Shown here: one piece after another, positions 27,796-35,674 of the stretch
Layout of the letters: each line of letters starts with the position of its first letter
Numbering within the stretch: the stretch's first letter is position 1
Assembly: GCA_008933705.1 (NCBI GenBank)
Contig: WBUN01000015.1
Coordinates: 1-64,000, forward strand
Direction of reading: 5' to 3'
Length of the DNA stretch: 64,000 bases
Source: Hyphomicrobiaceae bacterium
GTDB taxonomy: Bacteria; Pseudomonadota; Alphaproteobacteria; Rhizobiales; Hyphomicrobiaceae
Notes under the pieces: generated by a model
What the model was told of the DNA's origin: nothing
Seen by the model: the letters and a program-made list of their open reading frames with translations, nothing else
The model's database searches: none
Translations under genes and position numbers: made by a program

Positions 27796-28065
27796 TCAGG
27801 CCTTTGCAGCCGCAGCGCCGGACCCGGTGACCAGGCTCCGCACGCGCTCAACGACCGAGCCAACGGTCTTGAAATCGGCCGCTTCCTCGTTGGCGTTGTA
27901 GGGGATTTCGATGCCAAACGTATCCTCGATGTCGAACACGATCATCGCCAGATCAAGGGACTCGATCTTCAGGTCGGTTAATGCCGTGCTGAGCCCGATG
28001 TCGTCCCTGGGCTCCTTCATGTGCTTCTTCAGGATGTCGATAATCTTGGTTGCGACGTCGTCCAT
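27796..28065 (-). CDS. Specialised acyl carrier protein
   Basis: An 89-residue acidic ACP. The phosphopantetheine attachment serine is S36 in LKIESLDLAM, where the usual Asp before Ser-Leu is Glu. The three-helix ACP pattern continues with VFDIEDTFGIEIP and a final helix, then an Ala-rich tail. The sequence does not match AcpP (DSLDTVE) or the longer AcpXL. It is followed by a ketoacyl synthase gene and is divergent from an acyl-CoA ligase, so it probably carries a special acyl chain. Confidence 0.9.
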   Translation of the reverse strand: MDDVATKIIDILKKHMKEPRDDIGLSTALTDLKIESLDLAMIVFDIEDTFGIEIPYNANEEAADFKTVGSVVERVRSLVTGSGAAAAKA

Positions 28066-28381
28066 TTCGCTCTCCCACCGTGCCCTAGCGAGGCATGCCG
28101 GGACCTTTGTTGATTGACGATCACTGCACTGCTGATCCAGGCGCGCCCGGACGGCAAGTTGAGGGTCACATATACGTAAAACCCCAATTAGTCTAGCCGA
28201 TCGACCGGAAGAGCAAAACCCATGCCTAACGGGATGCCGCACATGGCCCCGCCCATCCGATCTGGTCAGGCGCCCAAAAAGCGTGTTCAATGGAAGCAGA
28301 TGGGCTTCCTGAACAAGAACAGGCGCGAACGCCGGTGAGGCGTTGCCGGCCCGATATCGAGCTCCGGGGAGGAGGCAAGCC
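28066..28381. promoter_or_regulatory. Divergent region between the ACP and acyl-CoA ligase genes
   Basis: 316 bases holding promoters in both directions and one possible small ORF (28222-28338). An AT-rich stretch at 28168-28190 contains TATACGTAAAAC. It shares the ACGT-A-AA half site with the fadE palindrome but has poor symmetry on its left side (GTCACAT), so it is at most a degenerate second site for the same regulator. Confidence 0.4.
28222..28338 (+). CDS. Possible small basic ORF of 38 codons
   Basis: A short frame starting ATG at 28222 and ending TGA at 28336-28338. It encodes a 38-residue, strongly basic peptide whose second half is rich in Lys, Arg and Gln (QAPKKRVQWKQMG, ending NRRERR). 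A GGAAG ribosome-like site lies 10 bases upstream. It ends 43 bases before the acyl-CoA ligase start. Composition suits a nucleic-acid-binding peptide, but a chance ORF in the leader is equally possible. Confidence 0.28.
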   Translation: MPNGMPHMAPPIRSGQAPKKRVQWKQMGFLNKNRRERR

Positions 28382-30115
28382 ATGACGTCAGCACTTCAGG
28401 CAGCAGCGGCCGCAGAAGCACGGCAGGCTGGGCCCTACCAATGGCTGAACAAGTATCCAAAGGACGTCGATTGGCACCAGAAATTCACGCCGACGCCCCT
28501 CTATGAGCTGCTGGATGCGGCCGCCGCCAAGTACCCTTCACGTCCCTGCACCAATTTCCTGGGCAAGGTTCTGACCTACAGGGACATTGCGCGGATGACC
28601 GATCGCGCCGCGGCGGGCCTGCAGAAGCTCGGGGTCAAGAAGGGCACCAAGGTCGGCCTGTTCATGCCCAACTGCCCGACCTTCATCATCTACTACTACG
28701 GGGTGCTGAAGGCCGGCGGAACGGTCGTTAACTACAATCCGCTCTACACGCTGGAGGAGCTGACTTTTCAGGTCAAGGACAGCGAGACCGAGATCATGGT
28801 CACGCTCGATCTCAAGCTGCTGTTCGACAAGGTCGAGGGCCTGATGAAGGCCGGCACGCTGAAACGGTCGATCGTTGCCTCCTTCCCCGGGTTGCTCCCC
28901 GGCGCCAAGTCGGTCCTCTTCAAGCTCTTCAAGGGCAAGGAGCTGGCCCACCCCGCCAAGTCGCCGGTGGCCAAGGACGTCATCGCCGACGCGGACGTCC
29001 TCAACAACGACGGCAAATACCAGAAGCAGGCCATCGACCCGCTCGGCGACGTGGCGGTGCTGCAGTACACCGGCGGCACCACCGGCACGCCCAAGGGCGC
29101 GATGCTGACGCACGCCAACGTCATGGTGAACTGCCTGCAGGGTGCCGCCTGGGCGACCCATCTGCAGCCGGGGCAGGAGCGCGTGCTGGCCGCCCTGCCG
29201 TTCTTCCACGTGTTCGCCATGACGGCGGTCATGAACTTCGCGCTGGCTCAGGGCGCGGAGATCATCATCATGCCGCGCTTCGTGCTCGATGACGCGATGA
29301 AGCTGATCGACAAGTCGAAGCCGACGGTGATGCCGGGCGTGCCGACCATGTACATCGCCATGCTGAACCACCCGAAGCTGAAGAGCTTCGACCTGTCGTC
29401 CCTCAAGTTCTGCCTGTCGGGCGGCGCCCCGCTTCCCGTGGAGGTCAAGCAGAAGTTCGAGAAGCTGACGGGCTGCAAGCTGGTGGAGGGCTACGGGCTG
29501 TCCGAGGCGGCGCCGAGCGTCACATGCAACCCGCTGGAAGGCCCGGTGAAGGAGGGCTCTATCGGCCAGCCGCTGCCCGGCACCATCGTCTCCCTGCGCG
29601 ACCTGGCCGATCCCGCCAAGGAGGTGCCGCAGGGGGAGAAGGGCGAGATCTGCGTGAAGGGTCCGCAGGTGATGAAGGGCTACTGGAAGAAGCCCGAGGA
29701 AACGGCCAACCAGTTCGTCGGCGAGTACCTGCGCACCGGCGACGTCGGCATCATGGATACGGAAGGCTTCATCTTCATCGTCGACCGTATCAAGGACCTG
29801 ATCATCTGCTCGGGCTATAATGTGTATCCGCGCCGCATCGAGGAGGCCATCTATGAGCATCCGGCGGTCGAGGAAGTGACGGTGATCGGCATCAAGGACC
29901 AGTATCGCGGCGAGGCGCCAAAGGCGTTCATCAAGCTGAAGGGCGGCATGAGCGCAAGCGAGGACGACATCAGGAAGCACCTCGAGGTGAAGCTCTCGAA
30001 GATCGAGATGCCGGCCGAGATCGAGTTCAGGGATGCACTGCCCAAGACCATGATCGGCAAGCTCTCCAAGAAGGAGCTGAAAGCGGAAGAGGCGCAGCGA
30101 CAGAAGGCCAAATGA
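28382..30115 (+). CDS. fadD: Long-chain acyl-CoA ligase
   Basis: A 577-residue AMP-forming ligase that activates fatty acids to acyl-CoA. The P-loop-like AMP motif YTGGTTGTPKGA is at about residue 227. The adenylate motifs GYGLSEAAP and YLRTGDVG, the hinge DRIKDLIICSGYNVYPRRIE and the C-terminal lysine motif KTMIGKLSKKEL are all present. The ATG at 28382 has an excellent GGGGAGGAGG ribosome site. It overlaps the MerR regulator gene by ATGA, so enzyme and regulator are made together, which points to feedback by acyl-CoA or fatty acid. Confidence 0.92.
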   Translation: MTSALQAAAAAEARQAGPYQWLNKYPKDVDWHQKFTPTPLYELLDAAAAKYPSRPCTNFLGKVLTYRDIARMTDRAAAGLQKLGVKKGTKVGLFMPNCPTFIIYYYGVLKAGGTVVNYNPLYTLEELTFQVKDSETEIMVTLDLKLLFDKVEGLMKAGTLKRSIVASFPGLLPGAKSVLFKLFKGKELAHPAKSPVAKDVIADADVLNNDGKYQKQAIDPLGDVAVLQYTGGTTGTPKGAMLTHANVMVNCLQGAAWATHLQPGQERVLAALPFFHVFAMTAVMNFALAQGAEIIIMPRFVLDDAMKLIDKSKPTVMPGVPTMYIAMLNHPKLKSFDLSSLKFCLSGGAPLPVEVKQKFEKLTGCKLVEGYGLSEAAPSVTCNPLEGPVKEGSIGQPLPGTIVSLRDLADPAKEVPQGEKGEICVKGPQVMKGYWKKPEETANQFVGEYLRTGDVGIMDTEGFIFIVDRIKDLIICSGYNVYPRRIEEAIYEHPAVEEVTVIGIKDQYRGEAPKAFIKLKGGMSASEDDIRKHLEVKLSKIEMPAEIEFRDALPKTMIGKLSKKELKAEEAQRQKAK

Positions 30116-30570
30116 CCTCCCGCCCCACACAGGAGCGCACGAGAGCCGACAAGGCCGATCGCCCTCCTGACCAAGACCCCGATCGCCTCTACACGATCGG
30201 GGAGCTTGCCGACGAGTTCGAGGTGACGACGCGGACCATTCGCTTCTACGAGGCGAAAGGGCTGATCCTGCCTGCGCGACGCGGCGTGGCCCGCTATTAC
30301 TCGCGCCGCGATCGGGCGCGGCTCAAGCTCATCCTTAGAGGCAAGAACCTCGGCTTCAGCCTCGAGGAGATCGCCCACTACCTGAAGCTTTACGACGCCG
30401 ATCCGGCGCAGATCGCGCAGACCCAGCTCCTGCTCAGCCGCGTCGAGGCCGCCATCGAGGATCTGCAGAACAAGCGCGCCGATCTCGATCGCACCCTGCG
30501 TGAGCTCAAGGACATCCGTGGCGAGTGCACCGAGCACCTCAAGGCCGCCGGCAGGCCGGGCGGCAAGTAG
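30112..30570 (+). CDS. MerR family transcriptional regulator, probable control of fatty acid degradation
   Basis: A 152-residue MerR protein. The winged helix-turn-helix lies at about residues 22-90 (YTIGELADEFEVTTRTIRFY, then a Tyr-x-Arg-Arg-Asp wing), followed by the dimerising coiled coil to about residue 145. No metal-binding cysteine pattern is present; the single Cys near the end is isolated. Similar MerR proteins (LiuR group) control acyl-CoA and branched-chain amino acid degradation in proteobacteria. It is translationally coupled to fadD. The 28-bp palindrome before fadE is a plausible target. Confidence 0.88.
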   Translation: MTSRPTQERTRADKADRPPDQDPDRLYTIGELADEFEVTTRTIRFYEAKGLILPARRGVARYYSRRDRARLKLILRGKNLGFSLEEIAHYLKLYDADPAQIAQTQLLLSRVEAAIEDLQNKRADLDRTLRELKDIRGECTEHLKAAGRPGGK

Positions 30571-30633
30571 CTCCCCCGATCGCCGCGCGATCCCGTCCTC
30601 AACTCCGGCGTGAGCTTGGCGGCGAACCGTATT

Positions 30634-31929
30634 ATGCTTGCCCGCTGGGTGTCGCCGCCTGAGAGCAATCCGAGCATGCTCAACCCGAGCCTCAATGATC
30701 CGCGTGTGGTCGGCGCCCTCATGCTGCTGTGCGCGGCCACAGCCGCAATCGCGATCCCGACGTTTGCGCTTGAGGTGGTGCTGACCGTGGCGCTGAGCGC
30801 GATCCTGGCGCCCGGCATCGCCCGCCTGCGGCGCAGGCTCAGCCTCGGCCTCGGCCTCGGCACCACCGTTGCTGGTATCGCGCTGCTGGTGCTGGCCTTC
30901 CTCGGCGTCGCCGGCTACTACGGCGTTCCGATCCTCATCCGCGGCATCAACGAGACGCTGGCGCAGCTGCCCGAGGGCATCCGCAAGCTGATGCCGTTCG
31001 TGCAGGAATGGCTGGACCAGATGAAGGCCCGCCTGGAGGACATCTTCCCGGGTGACACCACGCTCGACGACTTCCTGCGCAAGAACCTGCCCGAGATGGC
31101 GGGCTCCGGACGCGGCGCCGTGGGCTTTGCGCTTGCGCTCGTGTTCGGCAGCCTCGCCAGCCTCGGCCAGTTCCTGCTGTTCCTGGTGCTGACGGCAATC
31201 CTGTCGGGCGAGTGGGACAAGAACGTCGACAAGACGAAATACCTGCTCGGGTTGTTCGCACCGCGGCAGGTGCCGCATCTCATTCGCTTCGGCGAGAAAT
31301 TCCAGCGCTACGGCATCGAGCTGTTCCTCGCCATGGGCATCGTCATGGCGCTGTTCGTGCCGATCTTCTTCGCGCTGCTGTTCTTCTATGGCAAGCTGTC
31401 GCTCGGCAAGTCGGTGCTGTTCGGGGTGATCCTCGGCTTCACCAGCGCCATTCCCACCATCGGCGGCATCATCACCTACCTGATCCTCATCGTCGTGGGC
31501 GTGCTCAACTTCGACCTGGAGTACGAGGGGATCAAGACGACGGCCGTGCTGTATGCGGCGGCATTCGTGGTGCGTTTCTGCGAGACCAAGCTCGTCACCC
31601 CGCGCGTGCTCGGCCATCGCATCAGCTTCACCAGCTTCGCCATCATCACGGTGCTCGTTGCAAGCGTTCTGGTGTTCGGCGTCGGACGCGGCATCCTGAC
31701 GGGGCTGTTCCTGCTGGTGACGTTCAAGGCCCTGACCGAGCTGGTGGATGAGAGCATGGGCGCGCACGTGCTGCGCAGCGGAGCTCTTGCATCGGCGGGG
31801 CAGGCCTCCGGCGGCGCCGCGGACAGAAGCGATGCCACGCCTGCAGCGTCGACCGTCGTAGGGACCGGGCCCACCAGCCTCGGCAGTGCGCCGTCGCACC
31901 CCAAGCAGCGGCGCCGCGGCCGGCGCTGA
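30634..31929 (+). CDS. AI-2E family transporter (PerM-like)
   Basis: A membrane protein of about 431 residues with roughly eight hydrophobic segments. The family pattern is recognisable from ALSAILAPGIARLRRR to the conserved C-terminal core GFTSAIPTIGGIITYLILIVVGV and ETKLVTPRVLGHRI. Named members have been linked to autoinducer-2 export or ion transport, so the substrate is open. The last 50 residues form a Pro/Ser/Arg-rich tail. The start is uncertain: GTG 30610, ATG 30634 and ATG 30676 are in frame and none has a strong ribosome site. Confidence 0.85.
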   Translation: MLARWVSPPESNPSMLNPSLNDPRVVGALMLLCAATAAIAIPTFALEVVLTVALSAILAPGIARLRRRLSLGLGLGTTVAGIALLVLAFLGVAGYYGVPILIRGINETLAQLPEGIRKLMPFVQEWLDQMKARLEDIFPGDTTLDDFLRKNLPEMAGSGRGAVGFALALVFGSLASLGQFLLFLVLTAILSGEWDKNVDKTKYLLGLFAPRQVPHLIRFGEKFQRYGIELFLAMGIVMALFVPIFFALLFFYGKLSLGKSVLFGVILGFTSAIPTIGGIITYLILIVVGVLNFDLEYEGIKTTAVLYAAAFVVRFCETKLVTPRVLGHRISFTSFAIITVLVASVLVFGVGRGILTGLFLLVTFKALTELVDESMGAHVLRSGALASAGQASGGAADRSDATPAASTVVGTGPTSLGSAPSHPKQRRRGRR

Positions 31930-31959
31930 CACGGCAGACGACCACGGGAGGCACGGCGA

Positions 31960-33180
31960 ATGACCAACGGCGACGGCATCAGCGACTTGCGGCGCGCCAG
32001 GCACGCCGACGAGCACGTGAAGGTGACGTTCGTCGAGCTCTTCTTCGATCTGGTGTTCGTGTTTGCGGTCACCCAGCTCTCGCACGCCCTGCTGCAGCAT
32101 TTCTCGCCTATGGGCATCGTGCAGACGGTGTTGCTGCTGATGGCCGTGTGGTGGGTGTGGATCTACACGTCCTGGGTCACCAACTGGCTGGATCCGGACA
32201 GGACGGCGGTGCGGCTGATGCTGTTCGCGCTGATGCTGGCCGGGCTGGTGCTGTCGACTTCCATTCCCAAGGCGTTCGAGTCCAAGGGGCTGGCGTTCGC
32301 CGGCGCGTACGTCTTCATGCAGGTGGGGCGCTGCCTCTTCACCCTGTGGTCATTGCGCCGCCACAGCCCCGGCAACTACCGCAACTTCCAGCGCATCACG
32401 TCCTGGCTGGCGCTTGCGGGCGTGTTCTGGATCGCGGGCGGGCTTGCCGAAGGTGACGGGCGTCTTGCCCTTTGGGTGATGGCGCTCCTCATCGAGTACA
32501 TCTCGCCCGCCGTCGGATTCTCGACACCTTATCTCGGCCGCTCGACCACGGCCGACTGGGACGTCGAAGGCGGGCACATGGCCGAGCGCTGCGGCCTTTT
32601 CATCATCATTGCGCTCGGGGAATCGATCCTCGTCACGGGAGCGACCTTCGGCAACCTGCCGTGGACGGCGGAGACGGCTGCGGCCTTTGCGATTGCCTTC
32701 GTCGGCAGCGTGGCCATGTGGTGGATCTATTTCAACATCGGGGCGGAACGGGCGCGCCAGCGCATCGCCACTTCGTCCGATCCCGGCCGCCTGGCGCGCC
32801 TCGCCTACACCTATATTCATCTGCTGCTGGTTGCGGGCATCATCGTCGCCGCGGTGGCCGACGAGCTCGTGTTGGCGCATCCGGCCGGCCACACCAGCCT
32901 CAAGACGATGGCGGCTGTGCTGGCTGGGCCGGCGCTCTATCTGCTCGGCAACCTCCTGTTCAAGCGCGCGACGGCCGACAGCCCGGCGCTTTCGCACATG
33001 GTGGGGCTTGGTCTGCTGGCGGCGCTGGTCCCGGCGGCCTCGATGCTGTCGCCGCTCCTGTTCAGCGGCTCGGCAACCCTCGTGATGGTCCTGGTCGCCG
33101 TGTGGGAGACGCTGTCCCTGCGATCGTGGCACCAAGGTCGTGCGGCCGCGCCGGCATCCGCCGAGCGGACATTGCGATGA
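31960..33180 (+). CDS. ltrA: Low temperature requirement protein A family membrane protein
   Basis: A 406-residue polytopic protein with about 11 membrane helices. The family signature at the N-terminus is VTFVELFFDLVFVFAVTQLSH. Internal landmarks are WWVWIYTSWVTNWLDPD, HMAERCGLFIIIALGESIL and WWIYFN. LtrA was first linked to low-temperature growth in Listeria; its transport or sensory function is unknown. It follows the AI-2E family gene by 30 bases and probably shares its transcript. Confidence 0.88.
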   Translation: MTNGDGISDLRRARHADEHVKVTFVELFFDLVFVFAVTQLSHALLQHFSPMGIVQTVLLLMAVWWVWIYTSWVTNWLDPDRTAVRLMLFALMLAGLVLSTSIPKAFESKGLAFAGAYVFMQVGRCLFTLWSLRRHSPGNYRNFQRITSWLALAGVFWIAGGLAEGDGRLALWVMALLIEYISPAVGFSTPYLGRSTTADWDVEGGHMAERCGLFIIIALGESILVTGATFGNLPWTAETAAAFAIAFVGSVAMWWIYFNIGAERARQRIATSSDPGRLARLAYTYIHLLLVAGIIVAAVADELVLAHPAGHTSLKTMAAVLAGPALYLLGNLLFKRATADSPALSHMVGLGLLAALVPAASMLSPLLFSGSATLVMVLVAVWETLSLRSWHQGRAAAPASAERTLR

Positions 33181-33208
33181 CATCGATCGATGGGTGGAGG
33201 TGCAAGCG

Positions 33209-33472
33209 ATGCATACGCTGATCATGGTGGTGAGCGGCCTTATCGGGCTCGGCCTGTTCGTGCTGGCGGCGACGCTGCTGAACAAGGGCGCTGCCGACGG
33301 CGCACGTTATTTCATCCTGCCGTGGCTCGTCGTGTCGCTTGTCAATCTGTACATCGGCGTGACGCAGGCCGGCGTTCCGTTCGCTGCGGAGGCCGCCGTT
33401 TTGATTGTGGTGTTCGGCGTACCGGCAGCGCTTGCCTGGCATCTCTCGCGGCGGACCGGCACTCCAGGATGA
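33209..33472 (+). CDS. Small three-helix membrane protein
   Basis: An 87-residue hydrophobic protein with three predicted membrane helices (about residues 1-22, 33-50 and 56-75) and a short basic tail. GGAGGTG 7 bases before the ATG at 33209 supports the start. It is 28 bases downstream of ltrA and likely in the same operon. No family was recognised. Confidence 0.7.
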   Translation: MHTLIMVVSGLIGLGLFVLAATLLNKGAADGARYFILPWLVVSLVNLYIGVTQAGVPFAAEAAVLIVVFGVPAALAWHLSRRTGTPG

Positions 33473-33536
33473 TGACCAGGCTCGCGCGCGTCATTGTGAC
33501 CGCGCCAGCGCACGGAAGATTGGGGGAGGACAAGGT

Positions 33537-34781
33537 ATGACGAGCACATCTGCAATCGACCTCACGGCGCTCCTGGCGCCAGGGCTGCCGCCGCCGGCCG
33601 TCCGCTGGACCGGGTTTGCGAAATATAACTTCGTCGGCGGCCACAACGACCCGAGCTTCGTTCCCGTCGACAGCCTGATTGAGGCTTCGACCACTGTGCT
33701 GAGGCGCGAAGGGCAGACGCTTGCGACCTACGGGCTCAACAGCGGTCCGCTCGGCTACCGGCCGCTGCGCGACTTCCTCGCCGCCAAGCTCAAGGGCCAT
33801 GCCGGCATCTCCTGCAGCAGTGATGACATCCTCATCACCTCGGGGTCGCTGCAGGCGATGGATCTCGTCAACGGCGTCTTCCTCGCGCGCGGAGATACGG
33901 TGCTGATCGAGCAGGAGACCTACGGCGGCGCGCTGACGCGGCTGGCCCGCCTCGGCGTCAACGCGGTCGGCATCCCGCTCGACCAGGAGGGGTTGCGCAT
34001 GGATGCGCTGGAGTCCGCCCTTTCCGAGCACAAGCGGCGCGGCGTCCGCCCGAAGTTCATCTACACGATCCCGACCGTGCAGAACCCGACCGGCACCATC
34101 ATGGGAGCCGAGCGGCGGGCGCAGCTGCTGCGGCTCTCCCGAGCCCACGGAGTGCCGATCTTCGAGGACGAGTGCTACTCCGATCTCATCTGGAGCGGCG
34201 AGCGCCCTCCGGCGCTCTATGCCATGGCGCAGGGGCAGGGCGTGGTGCACATCGGCTCCTTCTCCAAGTCGGTCGCGCCGGCCCTGCGCGTCGGCTACAT
34301 CGTCGCCGGCTGGGACATTCTCTCGCGCATCCTCGCCCTCAAGACCGACGCGGGGTCGGGCGCGCTGGAACAGATGGTGCTCGCCGAGTTCTGCCGGGCG
34401 CATTTCGCCGCGCACGTGCCCACGCTCGCCCGGGGGCTTCGGGCGAAGCTCGAGACGCTCATGGAGGCTCTCAGGGAGCAGTTCGGGACGGCGGCCGAAT
34501 TCGACGACCCCAAGGGCGGCATCTTCCTGTGGGTCAAACTGCCCGACACGGTCGACACGCTCAAGCTCGCGCAAGCGGCGCTGGCGGCCGGTGTCGCCCT
34601 CAATCCTGGCCCCGAGTGGTCGACCGACAAGGCCTACAGCCGATGCCGGCTGCGGCTGTGCTATGCCAACCTGGAGCCCGCCGCCATCCGCGAGGGCGTC
34701 GCCACGCTCGCCGAGGTCTGCCGGCGCGAGTTCGGCGTGCCGAGCCGCATCGCCAATGTCGCCCATCCGCAAGGGCGATAG
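33537..34781 (+). CDS. PLP-dependent aminotransferase, 2-aminoadipate/MocR-like fold type I
   Basis: A 414-residue aminotransferase of the class I/II group. Conserved stretches are TYGLNSGPLGYRPLR, ITSGSLQAMDLV, PTVQNPTGTIM, FEDECYSDLIW and the pyridoxal phosphate lysine in GSFSKSVAPALRVGYI. It resembles LysN-type 2-aminoadipate transaminases and the aminotransferase domain of MocR regulators, but has no DNA-binding domain. The substrate is not predictable. The ATG at 33537 has AAGG just upstream and GGGGGAGG a little further. Confidence 0.88.
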   Translation: MTSTSAIDLTALLAPGLPPPAVRWTGFAKYNFVGGHNDPSFVPVDSLIEASTTVLRREGQTLATYGLNSGPLGYRPLRDFLAAKLKGHAGISCSSDDILITSGSLQAMDLVNGVFLARGDTVLIEQETYGGALTRLARLGVNAVGIPLDQEGLRMDALESALSEHKRRGVRPKFIYTIPTVQNPTGTIMGAERRAQLLRLSRAHGVPIFEDECYSDLIWSGERPPALYAMAQGQGVVHIGSFSKSVAPALRVGYIVAGWDILSRILALKTDAGSGALEQMVLAEFCRAHFAAHVPTLARGLRAKLETLMEALREQFGTAAEFDDPKGGIFLWVKLPDTVDTLKLAQAALAAGVALNPGPEWSTDKAYSRCRLRLCYANLEPAAIREGVATLAEVCRREFGVPSRIANVAHPQGR

Positions 34782-34899
34782 CAGCGCAACGCAGCGGGTT
34801 GAAGACCAGACCAGGATCGCTTCAGATTGAAGCACGTCGCTCCACGGGCAACGGTGCGGCTGAAGCGTCGATCGTGCTCTGCTTCCTTAGCGTGGAGAG

Positions 34900-35157
34900 C
34901 TAATGCGCGGGAGACTCGAACGCCCGCTGGCGCCACCACGCCGCGGTGCCGAACGGGATCTTGTTGGAATCACGCTCGTAGTACTGCGTTTCGTCGAACG
35001 TCTCCCTGTGGCGCTGGCGCTCGGCGATGGCCGACGGGGAGTTGCTGTACGTGGTGCTGTAGGGCTTGTAGCGCTTCTTGGCTCTTGCCGCGTCGGCCGC
35101 CCCGGCGAAGCCGGCCAAGAACGCGATCGACACCAACGCCGTAATGATGGCTCTCAT
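34900..35157 (-). CDS. Small secreted protein of unknown function
   Basis: An 85-residue protein with a clear Sec signal peptide (MRAIITALVSIAFLAGF, cleavage near AADA-A). The mature part is short and basic, with Tyr/Ser-rich and Arg-rich parts and a tail motif PFGTAAWW. AGAGGAG precedes the ATG at 35157. Comparable PFG-x-x-x-WW tails occur in secreted hypothetical proteins of Hyphomicrobiales from general recall, without known role. Confidence 0.65.
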   Translation of the reverse strand: MRAIITALVSIAFLAGFAGAADAARAKKRYKPYSTTYSNSPSAIAERQRHRETFDETQYYERDSNKIPFGTAAWWRQRAFESPAH

Positions 35158-35428
35158 GGGCGCGCTCCTCTGGCTGCCTTGCGGCAACTTGGGGAGCGGC
35201 GAGCACGCCTTCAAGCCACCTTTTCGTGAGGTGCCGCGGCGGCGCCGCGTCGTTGAAAATTTGCCTGGAAATCGCTGGTGAGGCCGGATGCGATCGAACC
35301 ATCGGACTGCGATGGATGCGACCTATGCCGGCATTGTCGCCTTCGGAGGTCCTGCCTGATGCTCTCGGGCGAGCAGCACATCACCACCCACGGCAACGGA
35401 GGGCGCCGGCCTAAGCGCCTCAAAGGAT

Positions 35429-35503
35429 TGGTGAGCCCGGTTGGGATCGAACCAACGACCCTCTGATTAAAAGTCAGATGCTCTACCGCTGAGCTACGGG
35501 CCC
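35429..35503 (-). tRNA. tRNA-Lys (anticodon UUU)
   Basis: On the minus strand the cloverleaf has acceptor GGGCCCG/CGGGCTC, D-arm GCTC/GAGC, anticodon stem CTGA/TCAG around a loop reading CTTTTAA (anticodon TTT), T-arm TTGG...CCAA and an encoded CCA. All arms fit a tRNA for lysine. Confidence 0.97.
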
Positions 35504-35674
35504 TCATCCGGGCCGAACCGACCCGGAATGACGTGGCGCGGGGCATAACATAGCCGGTGCCAACTGTCGATTTCCTCGCCGGCACAGGGCAAGTCCGGAC
35601 AGGGCGGCGGCCGTTCCCTGCCGGCCCGGCGCTCTGCTAGGCTCGGCGCACAACCCCACCCACGGCGAGGACCA

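Noticed and set aside
24756..35503. Both tRNA loci considered as attachment sites of an integrated element
   Set aside because: No integrase gene and no direct repeat of the tRNA 3' end were seen near either tRNA.
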